Below are positions 18,524-26,550 of a DNA stretch of 31,719 nt, one piece after another; within the stretch, counting starts at the first letter, position 1; each line of letters begins with the position of its first letter. The notes beneath the pieces were generated by a model. That model made no database searches. It worked only from the letters and a program-made list of their open reading frames with translations, and was not told where the DNA came from. The DNA lies in the IMG/VR virus record IMGVR_UViG_3300042939_000222, positions 1 to 31,719 of that record; one strand, 5' to 3'. Position numbers and translations under genes: made by a program. The stretch is from a virus.

Positions 18524-20074
18524 ATGCCACTAGTTTTTAGAACAGATCAGTCTACACCACTGACAAATGAGCAAGTAGACAATAACTTTAAATTTCTTCG
18601 TGATGAAATAAATTTAAAGTATACTGCTACTGACTTTACTGCTGCGCAGATTTCACTTAAACTCAGAACTACTGCACCAGGTCAAACTAGTATTCAATTG
18701 TCTCAAGCAAATGCATTAAATGCGTGGGTACTTAGAGATCTTGCTCCATCATCTACTTTACCGATTGTCACTGATAAATCATCAGTAGTAACAAGAAATT
18801 CTTCAGGCAATATTGAAGTTGCTAACGTTACTGGTACACTACTTGGAAATGCTACTAGCGCAACATCGGCGACAACTGCTACACAATTAGCTACAGCTCG
18901 TCAAATTAACGGTGTTAATTTTGATGGAACCTCTGATATAACCATAGTTGATGCAACTAAACTCCCGTTGTCAGGTGGATCTCTCGTAGGTAAGTTAAAT
19001 TTACCAGCTGCTATAAATGCTCGAGCTCCGATTAATCTTGGAGTTGGTGTTAATCCAGACGCAGCAAATCTATCAAATGGCGATTTGTGGACAACAGGTG
19101 ATGGTCTATACTATAGAATAGCAGGTCAAACAGATAAAGTTGCACCTGTATTTTCTCCTGAGTTTAGTGGAATTCCAAAAGCACCTGGGTTCGATGGAAC
19201 TAGTTCACAGATAATAACGTTGACTCACTTAAATAATGCTGTAACTACTTTAAATAATTCTATTGCTTTGAAAGCAAATACGGCATCCCCAGCGTTAACC
19301 GGAGTTCCTACAGCACCTACAGCAACAGCTGGTACTAACAGTGCACAAATAGCAACTACCTCATTTGTAACGACTGCAATATCGAATAGTGATGTAAGTG
19401 TAACTAGTGCTTATCAGAGTTATACGAATAACGCTGTTACAACGTTAAGTAATTCAGTCAACGTATTATTAAACGCAAAAGCTAACTTAGCGTCTCCAAA
19501 TCTTACTGGTGTTCCTACAGCACCAACTGCTCCTGTTGGTACTAACAGTGTTCAAATAGCAACTACTGAGTTTACTAAATCTGAAATAGCAGCAGTTAGA
19601 GCACTCATCAATGGCGATCTATCTGTCTTAAGAGATCTAATAAATGCAACTCGTCCAGTTCCTTCGGGATCTGTATTCTTTATAGCTAGTACTGTTGTTC
19701 CATATGGTTACTTAGAGTGCAATGGAGAGTGGGTTGATAAAACCACGTATCAAGACTTATGGGTTGCGTTAGGGTCACCTCCTCTAGGAACAATTGCTAA
19801 TGCTGGTAAATTCAAATTACCTGACTTAAGAGGCGAATTTATTCGTGGATGGGACAACGGAAGAGGAGTTGATCTAGGAAGAGAGATAAGAACTGCTCAA
19901 GCTGATGAACTTAAGAGCCACACACATGCAATTGGATATTATCCTAATTTGAGAGGAGTTGGAGGCGGAGCAAACATATCTGATGGAGATGCTGCCTTTA
20001 AAAATACAACTGCTACAGGAGGAACAGAAACTCGTCCTCGCAATATTGCTCTTATGCCAATCATCAAATGGTAA
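18524..20074 (+). CDS. Tail fiber protein with C-terminal phage collar domain (gp12-like)
   Basis: A 516-residue fiber. It begins with an attachment-type motif (residues 12-22, PLTNEQVDNNF). The middle has fiber spacer repeats including two copies of LTGVPTAPTA followed by GTNSxQIATT (around residues 257-285 and 326-352). Residues about 379-516 are a collar domain: PSGSVFFIASTVVPYGYLEC, FKLPDLRGEFIRGWDNG and KSHTHAI. H466 and H468 form an H-x-H like the zinc-binding pair of T4 gp12, the short tail fiber that locks onto lipopolysaccharide. The final RPRNIALMPIIKW is a typical collar end. A Shine-Dalgarno AAGG (18514-18517) supports the start. Role as short tail fiber is inferred from the domain and position; a long-fiber tip is an alternative. 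Confidence 0.85.
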   Translation: MPLVFRTDQSTPLTNEQVDNNFKFLRDEINLKYTATDFTAAQISLKLRTTAPGQTSIQLSQANALNAWVLRDLAPSSTLPIVTDKSSVVTRNSSGNIEVANVTGTLLGNATSATSATTATQLATARQINGVNFDGTSDITIVDATKLPLSGGSLVGKLNLPAAINARAPINLGVGVNPDAANLSNGDLWTTGDGLYYRIAGQTDKVAPVFSPEFSGIPKAPGFDGTSSQIITLTHLNNAVTTLNNSIALKANTASPALTGVPTAPTATAGTNSAQIATTSFVTTAISNSDVSVTSAYQSYTNNAVTTLSNSVNVLLNAKANLASPNLTGVPTAPTAPVGTNSVQIATTEFTKSEIAAVRALINGDLSVLRDLINATRPVPSGSVFFIASTVVPYGYLECNGEWVDKTTYQDLWVALGSPPLGTIANAGKFKLPDLRGEFIRGWDNGRGVDLGREIRTAQADELKSHTHAIGYYPNLRGVGGGANISDGDAAFKNTTATGGTETRPRNIALMPIIKW

Positions 20075-20080
20075 TAAATA
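20073..20080 (+). promoter_or_regulatory. Probable late promoter box (AATAAATA) before the S74 fiber gene
   Basis: AATAAATA overlaps the stop codon of the collar fiber gene and lies 26 bases before the ATG at 20107. A Shine-Dalgarno AGGA (20097-20100) sits between, so a transcript starting just after the box would have a short usable leader. Confidence 0.45.
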
Positions 20081-20106
20081 ATAGAGATACAGTTCTAGGA
20101 TAAAAC

Positions 20107-23100
20107 ATGGCAAATATAGTTTATCGTGGTTCAGCAGTTCCAAATGCAGTTAATAGTGCAGCTGCTAAAAACGCGCCTTTAACTAACGAAGAAATTGATA
20201 AGAATTTATATGCTCTTGACATTGGTAAGTTAGATAAAAATGATGCAGCGACTCAAACAATATCCGGACCAGTACAATTTAGTAGTGCTGTCACTATCAA
20301 CGGCAATTTAACTGTTTCAGGTTCTGTAACTACTATAAACTCAACCACGTTAAGTGTTGACGATAAAAATATAGAATTAGGAGATGTTGCCACGCCTACA
20401 AATGCTACAGCTGATGGAGGTGGTATTACTCTGTTGGGTGGAAATGATGGCAACAAAACATTTAATTGGCTCAATGCTACATCGTCTTGGACTTCTAGTG
20501 AAAATTTAAATCTTGCTACTGGAAAAACATATAAGATTGCGGGGTCTGATGTATTAACCGCCACCCAAGTATTAGGAAAAACACTTCCTGCAGGCACTGT
20601 CGTTGGTACCTCAGATGCGCAAACTCTCACAAATAAAACTATAACAGGAACATTTACAGGACCATTGACAGGCAATGTTACAGGTAATGCCGATACAGCC
20701 ACTAAGTTACAAACAGCTCGCACAATTAATGGTCAGAGTTTTGACGGTAGCGCAAACATTAGTTTTAGTACAACCGCTGTAAGTGAAGGCACAAACTTAT
20801 ACTATACGGACGCTCGTGCAAGAGCTGCATTAAGTTTTACAGCAGGTTCAGGTGCCTATAATAGTACATCTGGTGTTATCACTATCCCAACAAATACCAA
20901 TCAACTAACTAATGGCGCAGGATTCGCAACAACAGCTTACGTTGACACTGCTGTTGCAGGTAAAGATAATACTGATGAAATCACAGAAGGTTTGGCCAAT
21001 CTTTATTTTACAAATGCTCGTGCAAGAGCTGCACTAAGTTTTACAGCAGGTTCAGGTGCTTATAATAGCACATCTGGTGTTATTACTATTCCAACAAATA
21101 CCAATCAACTAACTAACGGTGCTGGTTATGTTACAAGTTCTGGTGTCACAGATGTAACCGCAACAGCTCCTATAGTCAGTAGTCGTGGAACGACACCGGA
21201 TATATCTATACCTCCGGCCACAGCATCCGCAAATGGCTATATGACTTCTGCATACGCAGCTAAGCTAGATGGTATTGCAGCTGGCGCTCAGGTTAATGTA
21301 GCCACAAACTTAGCACAAGGTACACGCACTGGAACTACAGTTCCAATTACTAGCTCAACTGGAACAACAGCAACGTTAGATGTTGCTACAACATCATTAG
21401 CTGGTGTTATGAGCTCAGCTGATAAGACTAAGTTAGATGGCATTGCAACTGGTGCTACTGCTAATACTGGCACAGTGACTAGTGTTGCAACTGGTACAGG
21501 TCTAACTGGTGGTACAATTACTACCACAGGCACAATTTCTATTGATTCTACTGTAGTAACATTGACTGGCGCACAAACTCTTACGAACAAAACTTTGACT
21601 CTGCCAACAATTGGTGGCACTGGTGCGACATTTAATGGGTCTACTAGTGGTACCACAGTGTTAAAGGCAGCTGCTGCAGCAGGTACGACGACTATCACTA
21701 TGCCAGCAACTACAGGCACAATGGCGCTAACCAGTGATTTGCCAACAGTGAATAGCGGTGCATTAACGCTGAATATTGGCACAGCAGCTGCAACAAATAA
21801 TACTGTAACAGTTATAACTGGTACAGGTTTTAATGCAAACTCTGCTAGTGCTGCTACTTACCAATTAGGTATTGGTCCAGCACTAACCGCTTTAGCTTCT
21901 ACAATGACTGGAGCAGGCACTGGTTTTATTAGAAAAAACGGTGCAGACACTTACTCAATTGACACAAATACGTACTTAACTGGTAATCAATCAATTACGT
22001 TAACTGGTGATGTTACTGGATCTGGTACTACTTCAATTGCTACAACTCTTGCTACAGTTAACAGTAACGTTGGTACTTTCAATAATGTTACTGTTAACGC
22101 TAAAGGTTTAGTAACTAGTGCATCAAACGTTGCGTATGCTACAAGTGCTCACCAAACTCACTATATTGGTACTACTCAAGTACAAGCAAGTTCTGCAAAT
22201 CAAGCAGTAACAGGAATAACTTCTATAACTGGAGAAACTGGATTTGATGGTACCGGTGGATATAAAAGAATAGATATTATTGGAGGTTCACCTTCAGCAA
22301 ACAATACTTCTTGGGCGCAAGGCGCCACTGTAATGTTACAGGGAGGAAATTCAGCGGCTGGTGGAACGGGGGCTTTTCAATATGGAGGAAGTGTTTATAT
22401 TGTTGGAGGCTATTCAGCAAGTACTTCGAATGTGACAAAAGGTGGAGGAAGTGTTTATATAGAAGGTGGTGGCACGCAGTCAACCGGAGGTGGTACGCGC
22501 ACCAATGGTTCAATATACATTGGTACCAGTGCTTTATCTATAAACAATTGCGTTACTGCAGACATTATTTTAGGCAGAAGCACTTCGCATTCTCTTGGAT
22601 CAACTACTACATATATTAACGGTCCGATAAAAGTTAGTGGTTCAATTGCTAATGAAACTGACACTAATAGTTATTTAGATTTAGCTTCAACTACAACAAG
22701 TCTTAACGTCCGAGGCAAATTAGTATCGGGTAAGAATATCTTTGGCGCTGGCACTACTGGTGGATTAATATTATACGGCGCAAATGCTTCACCAGCGGCA
22801 GGAGAGTATAAGTTTGAAATAACACCAACATATTCTGCAAACTTGGGCGGCGGCTTTGGAACAGTATATACTACAACGTTTAACACTGCATCGGGTTCTA
22901 ATAGAACTGGATATTCGTTTAGTGTTGATGGTCTATCAGTATTCGATATACACGGACCTTTTGGATTAAAATATCGTAATTGGGAGAGAACTGGATCATT
23001 TGGACAAGGTCCAGATTTTCAAATAATAGCTGGAGGAGTAGTTAATGGCACATCTATTCCGCACATCATAAATCTTGGATATACTGGAAATTCATTTTCT

Positions 23101-23475
23101 CCCGCTCTTACAATTGCAAGAGAATCTGATAACACAGCATTGCTGCAATTAAGCACTGCAGGTAATCTAACTGCTACAGGCAACGTAACTGCTTATTCTG
23201 ATGCTCGTCTAAAGACTAATGTTCAGACTATAGAGAATTCTTTAGATAAGACTCTTAAGCTTCGTGGCGTATCGTACGAGAGAGATGGCAAAAAGAATAT
23301 CGGTGTCATTGCTCAAGAAATTCGCGAGATACTTCCAGAAGTTGTTTATGAAAACGATGACGAACAAAAGACTCTCTCGGTTTCCTACGGAAATGTTGTT
23401 GGTCTTCTAATCGAAGCTATTAAGGAATTAAATGCTAAAGTTGAAGATCTCCAAAATCAACTTGCAAATAAATAA
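20107..23475 (+). CDS. Tail fiber with C-terminal endosialidase-type chaperone (peptidase S74) domain
   Basis: A 1122-residue fiber. Residues 23-34 carry an attachment-type motif (APLTNEEIDKNL). Then come a TTINST spacer module (about 65-140), two tandem 68-residue units, two KLDGIAxGA units, TLTNKT and AGTTTITMPATTGTMALTSD spacers, and a Gly-rich domain with 20-residue rungs (739-810). Residues 1031-1122 are an intramolecular chaperone: SDARLKTNV, IGVIAQEIREILPEVV, and a C-terminal coiled coil (LLIEAIKELNAKVEDLQNQL). In this family the chaperone trimerises the beta-helical fiber and cuts itself off before the Ser of SDxRLK, here S1031, using a catalytic Ser/Lys pair. This is a good candidate for a receptor-binding fiber; the target is unknown. 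Confidence 0.88.
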   Translation: MANIVYRGSAVPNAVNSAAAKNAPLTNEEIDKNLYALDIGKLDKNDAATQTISGPVQFSSAVTINGNLTVSGSVTTINSTTLSVDDKNIELGDVATPTNATADGGGITLLGGNDGNKTFNWLNATSSWTSSENLNLATGKTYKIAGSDVLTATQVLGKTLPAGTVVGTSDAQTLTNKTITGTFTGPLTGNVTGNADTATKLQTARTINGQSFDGSANISFSTTAVSEGTNLYYTDARARAALSFTAGSGAYNSTSGVITIPTNTNQLTNGAGFATTAYVDTAVAGKDNTDEITEGLANLYFTNARARAALSFTAGSGAYNSTSGVITIPTNTNQLTNGAGYVTSSGVTDVTATAPIVSSRGTTPDISIPPATASANGYMTSAYAAKLDGIAAGAQVNVATNLAQGTRTGTTVPITSSTGTTATLDVATTSLAGVMSSADKTKLDGIATGATANTGTVTSVATGTGLTGGTITTTGTISIDSTVVTLTGAQTLTNKTLTLPTIGGTGATFNGSTSGTTVLKAAAAAGTTTITMPATTGTMALTSDLPTVNSGALTLNIGTAAATNNTVTVITGTGFNANSASAATYQLGIGPALTALASTMTGAGTGFIRKNGADTYSIDTNTYLTGNQSITLTGDVTGSGTTSIATTLATVNSNVGTFNNVTVNAKGLVTSASNVAYATSAHQTHYIGTTQVQASSANQAVTGITSITGETGFDGTGGYKRIDIIGGSPSANNTSWAQGATVMLQGGNSAAGGTGAFQYGGSVYIVGGYSASTSNVTKGGGSVYIEGGGTQSTGGGTRTNGSIYIGTSALSINNCVTADIILGRSTSHSLGSTTTYINGPIKVSGSIANETDTNSYLDLASTTTSLNVRGKLVSGKNIFGAGTTGGLILYGANASPAAGEYKFEITPTYSANLGGGFGTVYTTTFNTASGSNRTGYSFSVDGLSVFDIHGPFGLKYRNWERTGSFGQGPDFQIIAGGVVNGTSIPHIINLGYTGNSFSPALTIARESDNTALLQLSTAGNLTATGNVTAYSDARLKTNVQTIENSLDKTLKLRGVSYERDGKKNIGVIAQEIREILPEVVYENDDEQKTLSVSYGNVVGLLIEAIKELNAKVEDLQNQLANK
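20812..21126 (+). repeat. Tandem 204-bp units in the S74 fiber gene
   Basis: Bases 20812-20922 and 21016-21126 are the same 111-base core at an exact 204-base offset without gaps. The 37 encoded residues (starting ARARAALSFTAGSGAYNSTS) are identical, and all base changes I see are synonymous. Confidence 0.92.
22321..22530 (+). repeat. Glycine-rich 20-residue rung repeats in the S74 fiber
   Basis: The rungs are ATVMLQGG, GSVYIVGG, GSVYIEGG and GSIYIG, starting at residues 740, 761, 781 and 801. The period is 20-21 residues, with Gly-, Ser- and Thr-rich loops between strands. This suggests a beta-helix or glycine-rich receptor-binding domain. Confidence 0.8.
23467..23474 (+). promoter_or_regulatory. 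Possible late promoter box (AATAAATA) before the Ig-like gene
   Basis: AATAAATA overlaps the stop of the S74 fiber gene, 17 bases before the ATG at 23492. The ribosome binding site AAGAGG (23478-23483) follows directly, so the leader would be very short and the box may be partly a by-product of AT-rich stop regions. Confidence 0.3.
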
Positions 23476-23491
23476 GTAAGAGGCACAAAAA

Positions 23492-23833
23492 ATGGCAATG
23501 ACCGCTTACTTAGATGTAGATCAAGGATCTGATTTTTCAGTTATTATCGATTTAGAAAACGACGATGGTTCTCCAATGAATCTTTTTGGGACTCAGATAT
23601 ATTCTCAGTTTAGAAAGAGTTATAATTCTTCGACAGCTTATTCGTTCGTATGTGAAATACTCGATGCAGTAAATGGAAAATTTAGATTGAAACTTTCCGG
23701 ATTAACATCTTCCTCTATTAAGCCAGGTCGATATCTATATGACGTAGAAATTGTAAACCCAGGTAATAACTCTAAGAGTCGCGTTGTTCAAGGCATAGTT
23801 ACAATCAACCCAGAAATAACTAAGATACCATGA
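23492..23833 (+). CDS. Small Ig-like structural protein (BppU N-terminal-like)
   Basis: A 113-residue beta protein. The pattern LDVDQGSDFSVIIDLENDDG, then a hydrophobic strand with IYSQFRKS, then KFRLKLSGLTSSSIKPGRYL and YDVEI, ending VVQGIVTINPEIT, resembles the immunoglobulin-like N-terminal domain of baseplate upper proteins and similar accessory proteins next to fibers in many phages. It probably packs against a fiber base or a baseplate ring. A good ribosome binding site AAGAGG lies eight bases before the ATG. The stop overlaps the next start as ATGA. Fold assignment is by pattern; no specific partner can be shown. Confidence 0.68.
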   Translation: MAMTAYLDVDQGSDFSVIIDLENDDGSPMNLFGTQIYSQFRKSYNSSTAYSFVCEILDAVNGKFRLKLSGLTSSSIKPGRYLYDVEIVNPGNNSKSRVVQGIVTINPEITKIP

Positions 23834-24069
23834 AAATAAAAGTAACTGGTCAAACTTCAAAAGTTGTTTCTGTTAATACGCAGGGAACAACTGAAGTAGT
23901 GGCGGTTGGAGTTCAGGGACCATCTGGTCCTAATTATGTCAATACGGCTGGAGACGTCGATGTTTCCAATCTAGAAAATGGATCGGTTTTAGTATACAAG
24001 AGTAGCTCATTAAAGTGGACAGCTACTAGAACTCTAGAGGGACAAAATCTAGAGGGCGGACACTATTAA
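23830..24069 (+). CDS. Small fiber-associated protein with short collagen-like turn
   Basis: A 79-residue protein, translationally coupled to the Ig-like gene by ATGA. It has an N-terminal beta part (KIKVTGQTSKVVSVNTQGTT), a short GVQGPSGP, and a segment LENGSVLVYKSSSLKWTATR that matches a module in fibers; the 494-residue fiber has a related NGDLLIYNSSTNSWENF. The last ten residues, EGQNLEGGHY, share the pattern [ED]-G-x-x-[LI]-[ED]-G-G-x-Y with the end of the next protein. This suggests a common assembly or attachment signal. Function is otherwise unknown. Too short to be a fiber itself, it may be an adaptor. Confidence 0.62.
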   Translation: MKIKVTGQTSKVVSVNTQGTTEVVAVGVQGPSGPNYVNTAGDVDVSNLENGSVLVYKSSSLKWTATRTLEGQNLEGGHY

Positions 24070-24083
24070 AGGGAAAAAAATAA

Positions 24084-26477
24084 ATGGCATCAATTATTAG
24101 AATAAAACGTTCCGGCACCTCTGGTAATCCGTCAACACTTGGCCAAGGCGAACTAGCGTATTCATCATTAGCCAATAACGACATAAACGGTGGCGATAGG
24201 TTATACATCGGTGTTGGCGCAGAAACTGCTGGTAATGCTAATGAACACGTAGTCATCGGTGGTAAGTACTTCACTGATCTACTAGATCATACGCGTGGTA
24301 CACTTCAGGCTAGTTCGGCACTTATCACTGATTCCAGCAGTAAGTTAGATCAGTTAAAAGTAGATAATCTTGATTTTAATGGCAACAGTATCACGTCAAC
24401 TGATACTAATGGTGACATTAATATTACGCCTGATGGAACTGGTTCTACTCGCGTTAAGAATCTAATTGCATCGAATGTAACTAATTCTGATCTTACTGCC
24501 GGACGTGTTACGTTTGCAGGAACTGCTGGTCTCTTAGATGATGATTCTAATTTCCTTTGGGATGATACCAACAAACAACTTAATATTACCGGTGCTGCTA
24601 AAGTCGATAATATCAAGCTTGATGGCAATACTATCTCGACAACCAACGATAACGGCAACTTAATTCTTCGCCCTCTTCAAGTCAATGCAGATACTACTGC
24701 ATCTCAGGGTGTAGTACAAGTCGATAATGTACGCGGTTTAGTAATTCCAGTCGGTACAACTGCACAGCGTCCATCAGCACCTTTACAAGGTTTAATTCGC
24801 TATAACACTTCAATTTCTCAGTTTGAAGGCTATAACGGCACCAGTTATATTTCAATTGGTGGAGTACGAGATGTAGATGGAAATACCTACATCATTCCAG
24901 AACTCTCACCAGGATCTAACGAGAATACTCTGTATTTCTACACAGATGGTGTAGAAAGAGCGACACTTTCAACTTCACAGTTAAGTGTACACACAAGTAT
25001 TACTACAATCTTTAACGCAACTACAGCATCTACAACTACTACATCTGGTGCTCTTCAAGTTGTTGGTGGTGTTGGTATTGGTGGACAGTTAAATGTAGGT
25101 GGTGCAACTTCTAAGTTTACTGCGAACACAGCATCTACTGATTCAACTACAGGTGCTCTTGTAGTCACAGGTGGTGTAGGTGTCGGTGGAAATGTAAATG
25201 TTGCTGGTAACGCAGCGATTACAGGTACATTTACAGTCGCTTCAAATGCTTCTCCTCAAGCTGTTGACATTGAAGCTTCTACTTTAAATCTGCAATCTCA
25301 ACAGAATGCTTCGATTGGTTTAAGTACAAACAGTGCTTCAACCTATACTCTAACTATCGATGCGCTGAATTCAGGTGTAGGTGGCGCAAATCTTGATGTA
25401 AATGTTGAGAGTGATTTCACTCTTGATGCTACGACTGTAAGCATTGATTCTACAGATTCTAGCAACTTCAGCATGACGGCAAATAGTGCGTCGACTAAGA
25501 CGCTGACTATCGATGCTACAAACACAGGTGCTGGAACTGCTGCTATCGTTATCGGTTCAGTCGACACCGACAACGTAACTGTTAACGCTAATGCTACTAC
25601 CGGTGTTGTTGATGTTAACGCAAGTCAAGTTACAATTGATGTTCCTAATGTAGATGTTAATGCTTCGACAGTTGATATCGTAACTTCAGGTGGTGGCGAT
25701 GCTGTAACGATTACATCTGGAACTACACAGGTAAATTCAAATACTGTCAACATCATCGGTAAGAATGGTACTGCAGATTCTACAGTTACTATCACCGGTA
25801 TTCTAAATGCAGATAATTTACGTTTAGATGGCAACACGATTTCTACGACTGACGGATCAAACACTCTTTATCTTGATCCAGCTCCTGTTAATAATATCGG
25901 TGGTGTAGTTGTTATTAAAGGCGATCTACAAGTTGATGGTACGACAACCACTATTAACTCTACGCAAGTTACGATCGATGATCCAATCTTCCTACTTGGT
26001 GGAGACACAGTTCCTTCTGCAGACGACAATCTAGATCGTGGTATCGAATTTAGATGGCACAATGGAACTGTTGCAAAACTTGGATTCTTTGGTTACGACG
26101 ATTCAGCTGAAGAATTTATCTTTGTTCCAGATGCTACAGACACTAATGGCGTAATTTCTGGAACAAACGGTAATTCGGTATTCGGTAAATTACGTTTAAC
26201 TGATACGACTTCTTCTACTACTACAACAACTGGTGCACTAAAAGTTGCAGGCGGGGTTGGTATCGAAGGTCAGTTGAATGTTGGTGGTGCAACTAATAAA
26301 CTTACCGGCAATACTAATTCTTCATCAACAACCTCGGGTACTCTCGTAGTTAGCGGTGGTGTTGGTATCAGCCAGAGCATATATGTAGGTGATGATATTG
26401 TAGGTTCAGGTGCAGGAACTCTAGCAGCACCAGGTTCAGTAATCGACGGATTTATGATCGACGGTGGAACCTATTAA
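24084..26477 (+). CDS. Tail fiber-like structural protein with Mtd-N-like start
   Basis: A 797-residue modular protein. The N-terminus (IIRIKRSGTSGNPSTLGQGE, then LAYSS) resembles the virion-binding start of the major tropism determinant and similar fibers. It then has three LDGNTIST-type units (about 24380, 24625 and 25830), two pairs of TTTTTGAL-x-V-x-GGVGI-x-G units, a beta-rich middle with repeated SASTxTLTIDAxNxG, and a TTINST module with ADDNLDRGIEFRWHNG. The C-terminal ten residues DGFMIDGGTY match the end of the 79-residue neighbour. There is no S74 or collar domain, so maturation must differ. The start has AAAGGG (24068-24073). A strong terminator follows the gene. Receptor binding is inferred, not shown. 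Confidence 0.75.
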   Translation: MASIIRIKRSGTSGNPSTLGQGELAYSSLANNDINGGDRLYIGVGAETAGNANEHVVIGGKYFTDLLDHTRGTLQASSALITDSSSKLDQLKVDNLDFNGNSITSTDTNGDINITPDGTGSTRVKNLIASNVTNSDLTAGRVTFAGTAGLLDDDSNFLWDDTNKQLNITGAAKVDNIKLDGNTISTTNDNGNLILRPLQVNADTTASQGVVQVDNVRGLVIPVGTTAQRPSAPLQGLIRYNTSISQFEGYNGTSYISIGGVRDVDGNTYIIPELSPGSNENTLYFYTDGVERATLSTSQLSVHTSITTIFNATTASTTTTSGALQVVGGVGIGGQLNVGGATSKFTANTASTDSTTGALVVTGGVGVGGNVNVAGNAAITGTFTVASNASPQAVDIEASTLNLQSQQNASIGLSTNSASTYTLTIDALNSGVGGANLDVNVESDFTLDATTVSIDSTDSSNFSMTANSASTKTLTIDATNTGAGTAAIVIGSVDTDNVTVNANATTGVVDVNASQVTIDVPNVDVNASTVDIVTSGGGDAVTITSGTTQVNSNTVNIIGKNGTADSTVTITGILNADNLRLDGNTISTTDGSNTLYLDPAPVNNIGGVVVIKGDLQVDGTTTTINSTQVTIDDPIFLLGGDTVPSADDNLDRGIEFRWHNGTVAKLGFFGYDDSAEEFIFVPDATDTNGVISGTNGNSVFGKLRLTDTTSSTTTTTGALKVAGGVGIEGQLNVGGATNKLTGNTNSSSTTSGTLVVSGGVGISQSIYVGDDIVGSGAGTLAAPGSVIDGFMIDGGTY
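25018..26385 (+). repeat. Four TGAL-GGVGI units in two pairs
   Basis: Units with pattern S-T-T-T-T-x-GAL-x-V-x-GGVG[IV]-x-G occur at about 25021, 25123, 26203 and 26308. The first and third each continue with QLNVGGAT. The pairs are about 1.18 kb apart, which suggests duplication of a two-unit block. Confidence 0.8.
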
Positions 26478-26490
26478 TTTACAATAAGTT

Positions 26491-26498
26491 GATAAATA
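26491..26498 (+). promoter_or_regulatory. Possible late promoter box (GATAAATA) next to the terminator
   Basis: GATAAATA lies two bases before the terminator stem. If it works, the transcript would start inside the stem, carrying only part of the hairpin, and so could read into the 494-residue fiber gene while upstream RNA stops. The ATG is at 26551 with AGGA at 26540-26543. Confidence 0.4.
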
Positions 26499-26500
26499 AA

Positions 26501-26526
26501 GGGAGAGTTCTTACTCTCCCTTTTTT
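26501..26526 (+). terminator. Strong Rho-independent terminator
   Basis: An eight-pair stem GGGAGAGT / ACTCTCCC with loop TCTT is followed by six T and an AT-rich tail. It stands in a 73-base gap after the 797-residue fiber gene and is the only clear intrinsic terminator in the window. Confidence 0.93.
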
Positions 26527-26550
26527 ATTTCTCCTTTTTAGGATGTCGAC

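Noticed and set aside
20253-22886. Several long minus-strand frames and a 102-codon plus-strand frame inside the S74 fiber gene
   Set aside because: They lie opposite or out of frame with Gly/Thr-rich repeats, have biased low-complexity translations and no ribosome binding sites; they are shadows of the fiber gene.
23830-24069. Collagen-like fiber in the 79-residue protein
   Set aside because: Only one short GVQGPSGP stretch is present, too short for a triple helix.
25018-26385. CRISPR-like array because of regular repeats
   Set aside because: The repeats are coding, vary by synonymous changes, and have no constant repeat-spacer structure.
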